DNA of 53,156 nt from Caldisericaceae bacterium (GCA_036574215.1 JAINCR010000046.1:1-53156), one strand, 5' to 3'. Positions 40,738 to 49,945 are shown, numbered from the stretch's first letter. Numbers and translations are program-made. The notes: a model not told the origin generated them from the sequence alone.

Positions 40738-41992
40738 TTTTGGTTGCCAGATGAATGAGTATGAGGCAGAAAAATTAAAAGAGGTTTTCTATGACTTCGG
40801 GCTTTACGAGGTTAACAACATAGAAGAAGCTGACATTGTCTTATTTAATAGTTGTGCAGTTAGAAGTAAATCCGAACAAAAATTGTTAAGTAGTGTTGGG
40901 TATGCGTACTCCCTATTTAAAAAATTTGGACGTCCTTATGTTATCGTGACAGGTTGTGTTGCATCTATCAAAGAAAAAGAAATTAAAAACATTGCAAAAA
41001 ATAGCCTTATTTCAATTTCAAAAGGTTATGAACTTATATATGATAGAGTTAACAAGTTAAGGGAGACACTCTTTCAGTATTTATCTTTCCATTCCCAAAG
41101 TGGAGAAAAGAAAGAAAGTCAAGTTTTTGCTTATGTGCCAGTGATCTTTGGTTGTAATAATTTTTGCACATACTGTATAGTGCCTGCAACAAGGGGTAGA
41201 GAAAAGTCTCGCCCTCTAAATGAAATCGTTAATGAAGTAAAACAATACGTTGAAGAAGGTGTTAAAGAAATCGTGCTTTTAGGACAGAACATCAACCACT
41301 ACGGTTATGATTTTGGAAACAAAAATGGTTTTATTGAACTACTTGAAGATATTGATAAAGTGCCCCATTTAGAGCGATTAAGATACCTTACACCTCATCC
41401 TGCTTTATTTACAAAGGAGCTAATTTTGAGGATGAAGAACTTAAAGACGCTTATGCCACATTTTCATCTTCCAGTCCAGTCTGGGAGTGATAAAATTTTA
41501 AATTTAATGCGAAGGGAATATACAAGAGAACAGTATCTTTCTCTTATTGATGTCATAAAAAGTGAGTTTAGCAATGCTTCTATAACAACTGACATTATAG
41601 TTGGTTTCCCACAAGAAACTGATGAAGATTTTTTGCAAACGGTTTCTTTAGTAAAAACTGTTGAATTTGATAAAAGTTTTATTGCATCATATTCAAAGAG
41701 GCCAAATACACCTGCATCAAAGATGGAAGGACAGATAGAAGATAGGGTAAAAAAGGAGCGTCTGAATTACCTATTAAATGTGCAAAACAAGATAAGTTTA
41801 AAGAAAAACTTAAGTTATGTTGGTAAAACTTACAGCGTGCTTGTTGAAAATGTGAAAGGAAACATTGCATACGGGCGTATCCCCCAAGATAAACTTGTCA
41901 TAGTAAGTTCGGGAAAAAACATTTCAAAAGGAGAAATTATTCCTGTAAAGATTACCGAAGCAGACTTTATCCATTTAAAAGGTGAATACTAA
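40715..41992 (+). CDS. miaB: tRNA-2-methylthio-N6-dimethylallyladenosine synthase
   Basis: 425 residues. The N-terminal UPF0004 domain has three cluster Cys residues (SFGCQMNEYEAEKL, NSCAVRSK, TGCVAS); the radical SAM motif is FGCNNFCTYCIVPATRGRE; LPVQSGSDKILNLMRREYT and ITTDIIVGFPQETDEDF are typical MiaB; a TRAM domain closes the protein. It methylthiolates i6A37 made by MiaA (encoded at 21811 on the minus strand). The start overlaps the previous gene by 23 bases. Confidence 0.95.
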   Translation: MKTFLVVSFGCQMNEYEAEKLKEVFYDFGLYEVNNIEEADIVLFNSCAVRSKSEQKLLSSVGYAYSLFKKFGRPYVIVTGCVASIKEKEIKNIAKNSLISISKGYELIYDRVNKLRETLFQYLSFHSQSGEKKESQVFAYVPVIFGCNNFCTYCIVPATRGREKSRPLNEIVNEVKQYVEEGVKEIVLLGQNINHYGYDFGNKNGFIELLEDIDKVPHLERLRYLTPHPALFTKELILRMKNLKTLMPHFHLPVQSGSDKILNLMRREYTREQYLSLIDVIKSEFSNASITTDIIVGFPQETDEDFLQTVSLVKTVEFDKSFIASYSKRPNTPASKMEGQIEDRVKKERLNYLLNVQNKISLKKNLSYVGKTYSVLVENVKGNIAYGRIPQDKLVIVSSGKNISKGEIIPVKITEADFIHLKGEY

Positions 41993-41993
41993 T

Positions 41994-42218
41994 TTAAAGA
42001 CCAATTCTTTCAAGGAATTCAAAAACTTTTGAGAGATACTCGTTTATAAAATCTTCGTTTTTCTTATCGTAAAAAAACGTTAAACTTTCTGAGTCTCCCA
42101 ACGTAATTGCTGCCATATGTGTATCTTCAAAGATTGCTTGAACAAACCAAATCCATTCTTTTTTCATTTTTATTCGTCTAACTACTTCTCTTTTTTTCAC
42201 CTCATTAATGTCTTCCAT
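41994..42218 (-). CDS. Small conserved-looking protein, possibly DUF4911-like
   Basis: 74 residues, acidic/basic mixed, with no membrane segment. The central stretch IWFVQAIFEDTHMAAITLGD has the alpha/beta feel of the small DUF4911 proteins sometimes found near tRNA-modification or cell-wall genes, but the match is weak and made by eye. It overlaps the end of mltG by 14 bases, so it is the last gene of the alaS-ruvX-mltG operon. Its end abuts miaB on the opposite strand. Confidence 0.6.
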   Translation of the reverse strand: MEDINEVKKREVVRRIKMKKEWIWFVQAIFEDTHMAAITLGDSESLTFFYDKKNEDFINEYLSKVFEFLERIGL

Positions 42219-43152
42219 AGTATTTCCTCAAATTCTTCTCGTGCTCTTCAAGAGTTTTTGAGAATATCGCATGTCCTTCGGGAGTTGTCATAAAGTAGTA
42301 GTAGTTGGTATTAGGTGCCTGTAAAACTGCAAGTATAGATTTTATACTCGGATTGCATATGGGAGTTGGAGGTAAACCTGTATATTTATACGTGTTATAA
42401 GGTGAATCAATTTTGTAGTCTTCCTTTGAAAGCCATTCTTTGTGCAAACCCAAAGCATAAAGGATAGTAGAATCTGCTTGAAGTGGCATGCCAATCTTTA
42501 GTCTATTTAAGAATACCGATGCTATAAGAGATCTATCTTCATCAAATTTTGCTTCTTTTTCTACAATCGAAGCAAGAACTATTACCTCTCCTTCTGTTAG
42601 CCCCTTACTTTGGGCAAGTTCTTTGAAGTTTTGAGGGAGTAATTCTAAAAGTCTTTTTTTCATTTTTGAGACGATACTCTCATAACTTTCATTTTCATAG
42701 AAATAATAAGTGTCTGGGTAAAGGTAACCTTCGTCTTTTTTTATAAAATTATAAAAGTCGTCAAAGTTTTTAACAATTCCTTTATCAAATAGACGTTCTG
42801 CTACATCTTTTGTTGTAAAACCTTCAACGATCGTTACAAGTATTTCTTTTGGTTTTACTCCTTTTGATAGAGTTGAGAAAAGATCAAATACAGTTCTTAC
42901 AGGCATAATTTCATATATACCACTTTTAAATGTTCGTTCATTCCCTGTAAGATGTGCCCATATTTTGAATGAGTAAGACTCAAGGATAATTCCGTTATCT
43001 TGAAGAGTTTTTGCTATATCGTTAAGAGTTGCACCGTCTTTTATTTCAATCGTTTTAGGGCTTGTAAAAATCATTGTTGGCTCAAAGATGGTAAAACCTA
43101 AAACTCCTAGAAGTATTAACAAAATAATTAATCCAAGAAAAACCCTTTTTAT
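42205..43152 (-). CDS. mltG: Endolytic murein transglycosylase MltG (probable AUA start)
   Basis: About 315 residues. One N-terminal membrane span is followed by a LysM-like part (TIEIKDGATLNDIAKTLQDN) and the YceG/MltG catalytic domain: LASIVEKEAKFDEDRSLIASVF (cut here: ASIVEKEA with the catalytic Glu), LKIGMPLQADSTILYALG, SPYNTYKYTGLPPTPICNPS. It cuts nascent peptidoglycan strands. The first standard start (TTG, 43122) falls inside the membrane segment and has no ribosome binding site. An in-frame ATA at 43152-43150 lies five bases after AAGGAGG, overlaps the ruvX TAA stop, and yields a proper KRVFLGLIILLILLG anchor, so I place the start there. Confidence 0.9.
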   Translation of the reverse strand: MKRVFLGLIILLILLGVLGFTIFEPTMIFTSPKTIEIKDGATLNDIAKTLQDNGIILESYSFKIWAHLTGNERTFKSGIYEIMPVRTVFDLFSTLSKGVKPKEILVTIVEGFTTKDVAERLFDKGIVKNFDDFYNFIKKDEGYLYPDTYYFYENESYESIVSKMKKRLLELLPQNFKELAQSKGLTEGEVIVLASIVEKEAKFDEDRSLIASVFLNRLKIGMPLQADSTILYALGLHKEWLSKEDYKIDSPYNTYKYTGLPPTPICNPSIKSILAVLQAPNTNYYYFMTTPEGHAIFSKTLEEHEKNLRKYYGRH

Positions 43153-43592
43153 TTCTTCCTCCTTAAATATTCAAGATAACTTTCAAGAATAAATAGAGCC
43201 TCAAATTTGTCTTTAATCTTTCTTTCCTTTTTAGATTTTATCCCAATAAACTTTAACATTTTGTGAGTTATAACACTCGTATAACGCTCGTCCCATAAAA
43301 TAAAATTGATATTTGGAAGTTCCATTTTTAGTGCATCAATAAAATTAAGGACCATTTGTGCTTGTGGACCAATACTTCCGTTAAGGTTTTTAGGAAGGCC
43401 TACTACAACAGTTTCAACATCTTTTAATTTGATTATCTCTTTTATTTTTTCAATTTCGTTTCCATCTCTTTTAATTATCTCAAGAGGAATGGCAAAAATT
43501 TGCTCTTTATCAGAGATTGCAATTCCAATGTTCACATTACCAATATCAAGCGCTAAAACTGGTTTTAAAGCTTTTTCTTCCATCACTTCCAT
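43149..43592 (-). CDS. ruvX: Putative pre-16S rRNA nuclease (YqgF/RuvX)
   Basis: 147 residues. The RNase H-like fold is marked by LALDIGNVNIGIAIS (catalytic Asp), VVVGLPKNLNGS, and LWDERYTSVITHKML. It trims the 5' end of 16S rRNA. It overlaps the end of alaS by 10 bases; a second ATG at 43583 would give a TGATG overlap and may be the true start. Its last codons (LRRKK) contain the AAGGAGG ribosome binding site of mltG. The order alaS-ruvX-mltG is common in bacteria. Confidence 0.93.
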   Translation of the reverse strand: MEVMEEKALKPVLALDIGNVNIGIAISDKEQIFAIPLEIIKRDGNEIEKIKEIIKLKDVETVVVGLPKNLNGSIGPQAQMVLNFIDALKMELPNINFILWDERYTSVITHKMLKFIGIKSKKERKIKDKFEALFILESYLEYLRRKK

Positions 43593-46165
43593 AAATGTTT
43601 TATAATTTTCTCTAAATCAACTTTACCATCTACACTACCTTGTGCAATTCTTTCGTTGCCACCACCTTTTATTTCCACTACTTCTTTTATTTTATTGAAC
43701 AATTCAAAAGGCTTAATCTTATCGTCGAGGCTTCCAATTAGAATAAAGGAGTTCTGTTGCGTGTTTGAAACAAATATCACACTACCAACTTTCAGGTATC
43801 TTTTTGCAGTATCGTATGCTTTTCTTAGATCATTTAAATCCGCATTTTCGAAATTGTGTATAAAAATTGGTGTATCATTGTAAGTAAGGTTGGGTTTAAA
43901 ATTCATAATAATAGACTCAAAGATTTTACTTCTTAAAGTCTGTATGTTTTTTTCAAGATTTTTAGTTTTAGTGAGGTTTTCTTTTATTTTATCTACAAGT
44001 TTTTCTTCTTGGGTTTTTAGCACATCTTCAATTGTTAACACAAGTTTTCTTTTTTCTGTTAAATAGTTGTATGCTTTTAAACCTGTTAAGCCTTCTATTC
44101 TTTTAATTTGTGAAGCAACTGTCTTTTGAGAAACTAATGCCACCAAACCAATTTCTCCTGTATTTGAAACGTGTGTGCCACCACAAAGTTCTTTACTAAT
44201 ACCTTCAACTTCTATTACTCTTACAATATTTCCGTATTTTTCTTCAAAGAAGGAGAGCGCCCCAAAATTTTTTGCTTCTTCAAGACTCATTGTGTGAACT
44301 TTTACGAGTATGTTTTTAAGGACTATTTCGTTTATTTCTTTTTCAATTTCTAAAAGTTTCTCTTGCTCCAAAGTAGCACCAAAATTAAAATCAAATCTAA
44401 ACTCGTCATCTTTTACTTGTGAACCTTGCTGTCTAACATATTCTCCAAAATGCTTCCTCAAAACTGCTTGTAAAATATGCGTAGAAGTGTGTGAACGTTT
44501 TATTGCTTGCCTTCTTAAAGCATCAACTTTTAGTGTTGCAGTATCATTTACTTTAACAAAACCATTAAGTTTTCCTATGTGGACGATGATACCTTCAATT
44601 GGTGTTTGTGTATCCTCCACGATAAATTCAAAGTTCTCACCTATTATTATCCCAGTATCACCAACTTGCCCACCTTTTTCTGCATAAAAAGGTGTTTTAT
44701 CTACTATTAACATTGCTTGCGTATTACTTGCTTCTTCTACTACTTCTCCTTCAACAACGATAGCCAAAACTTTACCCACTTCTTCAAGTTTCTCATAACC
44801 TACAAATTCAACTTTGTTAACTATTTTTTTGATATTATTAAACGACACCCTTTCAAGGAAGGCTTCGTTGCCTTTAAATGCTTTTCGAGCCTTTTCTCTT
44901 TGTTCCTCTAAGAGTTCCTCAAATTTCTCTCTGCCAAATGAAAAACCGTTTTCCTTTAAAAATAGCTCCGTGATTTCAACAGGGACACCTAAAGTATCGT
45001 ATAAGTAAAAGACAATTTCACCATCTAATATGTTTTTTTCTCTTTTCTTTAGGGTTTCAACAGCGTTTTCAAGGTAGAAGTATCCTTCTTTTAAGGTGGA
45101 GTTGAATCGCTCTTCCTCGTTTTTTATGGTATTTGCGACAATATTAATGCTGTCTTTCGCTTCTGGGTAGATGTCACCCATGGTATCCGCTACTGTGTAG
45201 GATAGTTTGTGGAGAAATGGTTCATTGAGATTTATATACCTACCAAAAAGCATTGCCCTTCTTAAAAGTCTTCTTACAACATAACCTCTTTTTTCATTAC
45301 TCGGAATTACTCCATCTGCAATGAGAAATGTAATTGCTCTAATATGGTCGGAAATGGCACGCATCGCTTTAGTGCTTTTTTCACTTTCTCTATAGTGAAC
45401 TTTTGAAAGTTCCTCGATTTTATTGATGATTGGGACGAATAGGTCTGTTTCAAAGTCTGACTCAACACCTTCAATAATACTCGTGATTCTTTCTAAGCCC
45501 ATGCCTGTGTCTATGTTTTTTCGTGCAAGGGGTTTTAGTGTGCCGTCTTCAAGTCTATTGAATTGTGTAAAGACAAGGTTCCAAAATTCAAGAAACCTTC
45601 TTTCGGAACTTCCTGGGAGTTCATGCTCTTCTTTTTCGTTTGTTGCGCCTCTATCATAATAAATTTCAGAGCAAGGACCGCATGGGCCTACAGGACCCAT
45701 CATCCAAAAATTATCTTCCTCTCCTAAAGGGATTATCCTTTCTTCTTTAATGCCGTGTTTCTTCCAGATCTCTTTTGTTTCAATGTCATTTTTGTAAATC
45801 GTCACCCAAAGCCTATCTTTGGGTAGTTTTAAGTAATCTAAGATATACTCCATCGCAAAGGCAATTGCTTCCTCTTTGAAGTAATCTCCTATTGAGAAAT
45901 TTCCAAGCATTTCAAAAAAGGTATGGTGCCTGGGTGTATTGCCAACGTTTTCAATGTCGTTTGTTCTTACACATTTCTGAACGGTTGTAATCCTTCTATT
46001 TGGTGGTGTTTCTTCACCTAAAAAATATGCCTTTAAAGGAACCATACCTGCTGCAGTAAAAAGCAAAGTAGGATCCTGCGGAATTAATGAAAAACTTTTC
46101 AACCTTAAATGTCCTTTACTCTCAAAAAAATTTAAAAAACTTTCTCTAATGTTCTTGCTGTCCAT
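43583..46165 (-). CDS. alaS: Alanyl-tRNA synthetase
   Basis: 860 residues, normal length. It begins with SFLNFFESKGHLRL and SLIPQDPTLLFTAAGMVPLK; motif 2/3 regions follow (NTPRHHTFFEMLGNFSIGDY, GMGLERI). The editing domain has RSHTSTHILQAVLRKHFGE and CGGTHVSNTGEI, giving the four zinc/editing residues. The C-terminal ~180 residues carry a coiled coil and the C-Ala domain. It charges tRNA-Ala and removes mischarged Ser/Gly. It starts behind AGGGGTG and is first in an operon with ruvX and mltG. Confidence 0.97.
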   Translation of the reverse strand: MDSKNIRESFLNFFESKGHLRLKSFSLIPQDPTLLFTAAGMVPLKAYFLGEETPPNRRITTVQKCVRTNDIENVGNTPRHHTFFEMLGNFSIGDYFKEEAIAFAMEYILDYLKLPKDRLWVTIYKNDIETKEIWKKHGIKEERIIPLGEEDNFWMMGPVGPCGPCSEIYYDRGATNEKEEHELPGSSERRFLEFWNLVFTQFNRLEDGTLKPLARKNIDTGMGLERITSIIEGVESDFETDLFVPIINKIEELSKVHYRESEKSTKAMRAISDHIRAITFLIADGVIPSNEKRGYVVRRLLRRAMLFGRYINLNEPFLHKLSYTVADTMGDIYPEAKDSINIVANTIKNEEERFNSTLKEGYFYLENAVETLKKREKNILDGEIVFYLYDTLGVPVEITELFLKENGFSFGREKFEELLEEQREKARKAFKGNEAFLERVSFNNIKKIVNKVEFVGYEKLEEVGKVLAIVVEGEVVEEASNTQAMLIVDKTPFYAEKGGQVGDTGIIIGENFEFIVEDTQTPIEGIIVHIGKLNGFVKVNDTATLKVDALRRQAIKRSHTSTHILQAVLRKHFGEYVRQQGSQVKDDEFRFDFNFGATLEQEKLLEIEKEINEIVLKNILVKVHTMSLEEAKNFGALSFFEEKYGNIVRVIEVEGISKELCGGTHVSNTGEIGLVALVSQKTVASQIKRIEGLTGLKAYNYLTEKRKLVLTIEDVLKTQEEKLVDKIKENLTKTKNLEKNIQTLRSKIFESIIMNFKPNLTYNDTPIFIHNFENADLNDLRKAYDTAKRYLKVGSVIFVSNTQQNSFILIGSLDDKIKPFELFNKIKEVVEIKGGGNERIAQGSVDGKVDLEKIIKHLWK

Positions 46166-46186
46166 TTTGCACCCCTAAATTGTCTA

Positions 46187-46215
46187 ATTTTATCACGTTA
46201 TTTACAAATTTACAA
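46187..46215 (-). promoter_or_regulatory. Sigma70 promoter of the alaS operon
   Basis: On the minus strand TTGTAA (46215-46210), a 17-base spacer and TAAAAT (46192-46187) lie 21 bases before the ATG of alaS. Confidence 0.65.
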
Positions 46216-46318
46216 CAGGTTGAATTGTTTCTTTTAAAAACGGTTAAAAAGCAGTTGACTGGTTTAAAGATTTTATAAGGTAGTCTTTTAAAAGTTTTAA
46301 TTTTGTTTTTAAATTTAT

Positions 46319-46347
46319 TTGACTAAATCTTGCCAATTTGTTAAAAT
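46319..46347 (+). promoter_or_regulatory. Sigma70 promoter of the carbamate kinase operon
   Basis: TTGACT (46319-46324), a 17-base spacer and TAAAAT (46342-46347) lie 35 bases before the ATG at 46383, followed by a CGAAAGGAG ribosome binding site. Confidence 0.8.
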
Positions 46348-46382
46348 GTATATAAATTTACAGAGCGAAAGGAGTAGAAAAT

Positions 46383-47465
46383 ATGGCTAAGCAAGTAAGA
46401 ATTTTTGCCTTTGGTGGAAATGAAGTCTCCCCTGTTGGTCTTGTTGATGAAAAAGGAAAACCTGTGATCCCTGATATTGCAATGCAATGGTCAAGAACCC
46501 ATGAGACATCAAAGCATATTGCAAAGATTGTCGAATCATTTCCAAATGATACCTATGTAATTACCCATGGTAATGGGCCACAGGTTGGGAATGTGTTTTT
46601 AAGAAGCGAGTATTCAAGACCTATACTTCCTCCAATTCCTCTTGATGTTGCAGGTTCAGATACTCAAGGTGCAATGGGATACATGATTGCCCAAATCCTT
46701 GGAAATGAGTTAAGAACAAGAGGTATAAATAAAACAATTGTAGGAATTGTAACGCAGGTTGTTGTTGACAAAAACGATCCAGGTTTTCAAAATCCAACAA
46801 AATACATAGGGCCCTCTTACACTAAGGAAGAAGCAGAGAAAAGAATGAAAGAAGACGGTTGGATAATGAAGCTTTACAAAAAAGATGAATTGGGTAACGA
46901 GATATGGAGAAAGGTCGTTCCATCTCCAGTTCCACTTGATATTGTTGAGTTTGAAACCATAGTTAATGCAATTGAATCAGGTTTTATCCCCATAACAGTT
47001 GGTGGTGGAGGAATTCCTGTTGTAGAAGTTGAGCCTGATGACATCGGTAATTTCCAAGCTAATTATGGCATAGTTTTTAAAAATGGCAAAAACGCAAAAG
47101 TATACAGAGGCGTTGAAGCAGTAATTGATAAAGATCTTGCCTCAGCACTTCTTGGAGTAATGCTTATTAAATGGGCAAAAGAACACGGAGAAGATTTAGA
47201 CGTAACTCTTACGATTTTTACAGGAGAAGATGGAGCAAAACTTAACTATCAAAAACCAAACCAGGTAGATTTAAGACATCTTACTCTTGAAGAAGCAAAA
47301 AAACTCTATGAAGAGGGTCACTTTCCAGCGGGAAGTATGGGACCAAAGATTCTTGCCTGTATAAAATTCCTTGAGGGCGGTGGTAAAAAGGCATATATTT
47401 CACTTACCTCAAGATACCTTGAAACCCTTGAAGGAAAAGCAGGCACAACAATTGTAAGAGAGTAG
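46383..47465 (+). CDS. arcC: Carbamate kinase family protein
   Basis: 360 residues, amino acid kinase fold, about 45 longer than typical ArcC. Motifs are THGNGPQVGNVFLRSE, DVAGSDTQGAMGYMIAQ, TVGGGGIPVVEVEPDD, VIDKDLASALLG and FPAGSMGPKILACI. The N-terminus reads FAFGGNEVSP where most carbamate kinases have GGNAL. It should convert carbamoyl phosphate and ADP to ATP and carbamate, with the carbamoyltransferase encoded at 48681 supplying carbamoyl phosphate. It is first in a three-gene operon. Confidence 0.9.
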   Translation: MAKQVRIFAFGGNEVSPVGLVDEKGKPVIPDIAMQWSRTHETSKHIAKIVESFPNDTYVITHGNGPQVGNVFLRSEYSRPILPPIPLDVAGSDTQGAMGYMIAQILGNELRTRGINKTIVGIVTQVVVDKNDPGFQNPTKYIGPSYTKEEAEKRMKEDGWIMKLYKKDELGNEIWRKVVPSPVPLDIVEFETIVNAIESGFIPITVGGGGIPVVEVEPDDIGNFQANYGIVFKNGKNAKVYRGVEAVIDKDLASALLGVMLIKWAKEHGEDLDVTLTIFTGEDGAKLNYQKPNQVDLRHLTLEEAKKLYEEGHFPAGSMGPKILACIKFLEGGGKKAYISLTSRYLETLEGKAGTTIVRE

Positions 47466-47475
47466 GCGATTAAAA

Positions 47476-48672
47476 ATGGAAGAACGTATAAAAGAATTGG
47501 TAAAAAAATACGAAAGTGATATTATCGACTTTTCTAAAAAAATTGTGCAAACTAAATCTTATTCTTCTCAAGAAGCTGAATTAGTTAAACTCCTTGAGGA
47601 TAAGATGAAAGAACTTGGTTTTGATGAGGTAATAATTGATGAAACTGGTAATATCATTGGAAGAGTAGGAAATGGCCCTGTAAAACTTCTCTACGATGCG
47701 CATATTGACACAGTAAAAGCAGAAGACAGAGAAAATTGGAGCGTTGACCCTTTTTCTGGCGAGATCAAAGACGGTAAACTCTACGGGAGAGGTTCTTCTG
47801 ATGAAAAGGTTGCAATTGGTTGTATGATTTATGGAGCAAAAATCCTAAAAGAAATTGGTATTCCTAAAGAAATAAGCCTTTATATTTTGGGTTCTGTGCA
47901 GGAGGAAGATTGCGATGGCCTTTCCATGTATTACACATTTAATGAGGTTGTTAAGCCCGATTTTGTAGTTTTAGGAGAGCCAACAAGCCTTGATGTTTAC
48001 CGTGGACACAGAGGAAGAGTTGAAGTTGAGATTATTACAAAAGGTAAGTCTTCCCATGCAGCACATCCAGATAAAGGGGATAACGCAATATATAAAATGG
48101 CACAAACTGTTTTAAATATTAAAGAAATGACCAAAAACTTCAAAGAAGACCTTTTCCTTGGCAAAGGAACAGCAGTTGTTTCTCATATTGAATCTAAAGC
48201 TCCATCGATTAATTCCGTTCCATATGAAGCAAAAATTTTTATTGATAGAAGGCTCACGGTTGGTGAAACAAAAGAGTCTGCTATTAAAGAATTTGAGTCG
48301 TGTCTTGTAGATAAGGCCAATTCAGAGATTAGAGTTCTTACATACGAAACAAAGTCATGGAAGGGCAGACTCATTTCTCAGGAAAAGTATTTCCCAACGT
48401 GGATCCTCGAAGAAGATCACCCTCTTGTTAAGGCAGGTTTTGAAACTGCAAAACTTGTCCGACCAAATGAAGATGTGAAAATTTCTAGATGGATATTTTC
48501 AACAAACGGTGTAACATCTATGGGAAGATTCCATATACCATCAATTGGTTTTGGACCTGGCGATGAATGGTTAGCCCATGCCGTTGATGAATACGTGCGA
48601 GTATCAGATCTACCAAAGGCAACAGAATTTTATGCACTTTTACCTTTCAAATTATTAGAAAAAATTAAGTAG
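47476..48672 (+). CDS. M20-family amidohydrolase, YgeY-like
   Basis: 398 residues. Zinc-site motifs are LYDAHIDTVKAEDRENW, GRGSSDEKVAIGCMIYG, GSVQEEDCDGLSM and VLGEPTSLDVYRGHRGRVE; the dimerisation domain follows (GKSSHAAHPDKGDNAIY, IDRRLTVGETKESA). The closest family I recall is YgeY, found with ygeW and a carbamate kinase in purine/ureide-type catabolic clusters and often linked to selenium metabolism. The substrate is unknown, possibly an N-carbamoyl or amide compound that feeds the neighbouring carbamoyltransferase. It starts 10 bases after arcC. Confidence 0.88.
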   Translation: MEERIKELVKKYESDIIDFSKKIVQTKSYSSQEAELVKLLEDKMKELGFDEVIIDETGNIIGRVGNGPVKLLYDAHIDTVKAEDRENWSVDPFSGEIKDGKLYGRGSSDEKVAIGCMIYGAKILKEIGIPKEISLYILGSVQEEDCDGLSMYYTFNEVVKPDFVVLGEPTSLDVYRGHRGRVEVEIITKGKSSHAAHPDKGDNAIYKMAQTVLNIKEMTKNFKEDLFLGKGTAVVSHIESKAPSINSVPYEAKIFIDRRLTVGETKESAIKEFESCLVDKANSEIRVLTYETKSWKGRLISQEKYFPTWILEEDHPLVKAGFETAKLVRPNEDVKISRWIFSTNGVTSMGRFHIPSIGFGPGDEWLAHAVDEYVRVSDLPKATEFYALLPFKLLEKIK

Positions 48673-48680
48673 GAGGCATT

Positions 48681-49664
48681 ATGAATACAAAACTTAAAGG
48701 GAGAGATTTTCTCTCAACAAACGATTGGACACTTGAAGAACTTGAGCAAGTTTTAGATCTTGCTTTTGAATTCAAAAAGAAATTTGCTCTTGGAGAACCA
48801 ACGCCTTACCTTCTCTATAAAACACTTTTTATGATTTTTAAAGATAAATCCACAAGAACAAGAAACTCAACTGAAGCTGCAATGACCCAGCTTGGAGGAC
48901 ATGCACATTATATCAGTGAAGAATCCTCTCAGATTTCTCACGGAGACACGGCAAAGGAAATTGGTATTATTCTTTCAAGATACGGCCATGGAATTGCAAT
49001 AAGAGACGATATATATTTAGGTGTTGGACACAAGTATATGGAAGAAGTTGCAAAATGGGCAACAATTCCTGTAATTAACCTTGAATCAGATTGGGATCAT
49101 CCACTTCAAATTCTTGCAGATATTATGACCATTAAAGAAAAATTCAATAATGACTTAAGAGGAAGAAAGTTTGTAATCTCCTGGGCGTATGCAAAAAGTC
49201 ATGCAAAACCACTTGCTGTGCCTCAAGGCCTTATAATGGCAATGCCAAGGTTTGGTCTGGATGTCACTCTTGCAATGCCAAAAGAATTTGAACTCCTTCC
49301 TGAAGCAATGGAAATTGCAAGGAAGAATGCAGAAGAGACTGGCGTAAAATTTGAGGTTGTAAACGATATGGACGAAGCCTTTAAAGATGCAGATATTGTT
49401 TATCCAAAATCATGGGGTGCGTATGTTTATGCAGGCAACGACTTTGAAGAAATGAAGAAAGTTGCAGAGAAATATAAAGATTGGATTGCAGATGAAAGAA
49501 GAATGAACTTAACAAAGAAAAATGCAATTTATATGCATTGTTTACCTGCAGATAGAGGTTTTGAGGTAACCGATGCAGTAATCGATGGTCCTAAATCTGT
49601 AATTTATGATGAAGCAGAAAATAGATTACATACGGTAAAATCAATTTTAGCTCTTACCATGTAA
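48681..49664 (+). CDS. Carbamoyltransferase, YgeW/ornithine carbamoyltransferase-like
   Basis: 327 residues. The carbamoyl phosphate site KDKSTRTRNSTEAAMTQLGG and the HCLPADRG motif are intact. QISHGDTAKEIGIIL and AIRDDIYLGVGHKYMEEV resemble the YgeW-type knotted carbamoyltransferases more than anabolic ornithine carbamoyltransferase. With the carbamate kinase at 46383 it should work in the catabolic direction, phosphorolysing a carbamoylated compound to yield carbamoyl phosphate and then ATP. Whether the partner is ornithine, oxamate or a ureide cannot be told from sequence. TAGGAGGC supports the start. Confidence 0.87.
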   Translation: MNTKLKGRDFLSTNDWTLEELEQVLDLAFEFKKKFALGEPTPYLLYKTLFMIFKDKSTRTRNSTEAAMTQLGGHAHYISEESSQISHGDTAKEIGIILSRYGHGIAIRDDIYLGVGHKYMEEVAKWATIPVINLESDWDHPLQILADIMTIKEKFNNDLRGRKFVISWAYAKSHAKPLAVPQGLIMAMPRFGLDVTLAMPKEFELLPEAMEIARKNAEETGVKFEVVNDMDEAFKDADIVYPKSWGAYVYAGNDFEEMKKVAEKYKDWIADERRMNLTKKNAIYMHCLPADRGFEVTDAVIDGPKSVIYDEAENRLHTVKSILALTM

Positions 49665-49685
49665 AAAGTTTACTTTAAGATCTTT

Positions 49686-49716
49686 AAGAGGCTCAAGAGA
49701 ATTGGGCCTCTTTTTT
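49686..49716 (+). terminator. Intrinsic terminator of the carbamate kinase operon
   Basis: AAGAGGC (49686-49692) and GCCTCTT (49706-49712) with a 13-base loop, ending in TTTTTT. It lies about 20 bases after the carbamoyltransferase stop. Confidence 0.88.
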
Positions 49717-49856
49717 AAATTCAAGGTGTTGTTCTATGGTATAATTCTTACGAGGTATCTCTACGGTGTTATTCTGGGAAGTGCCTTTTGCCGACAAAAA
49801 ATCTTATCTTCTATATGAGGGGATAAAAGGTTCCTCCTCTATGCTCCCGAAATAAC

Positions 49857-49945
49857 GAGATCCTTCGTCTCTATCGCTCCTCAGGATGACTGAGTGCGCT
49901 GTCATTCTAACAAGTGAACGTAGCAAGCGATAAAGAATCTCATCC
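49857..49945. repeat. Interspersed palindromic element
   Basis: Imperfect inverted repeat: the left half has GAGATCCTTCG, TATCGCT and AGGATGAC; the right half has GTCATTCT, AGCGATA and AAGAATCTC in inverted order. Local composition is richer in GC than the surroundings. Degenerate related pieces occur at 13195-13400. Such elements are dispersed in many bacterial genomes and are not coding. Confidence 0.65.
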
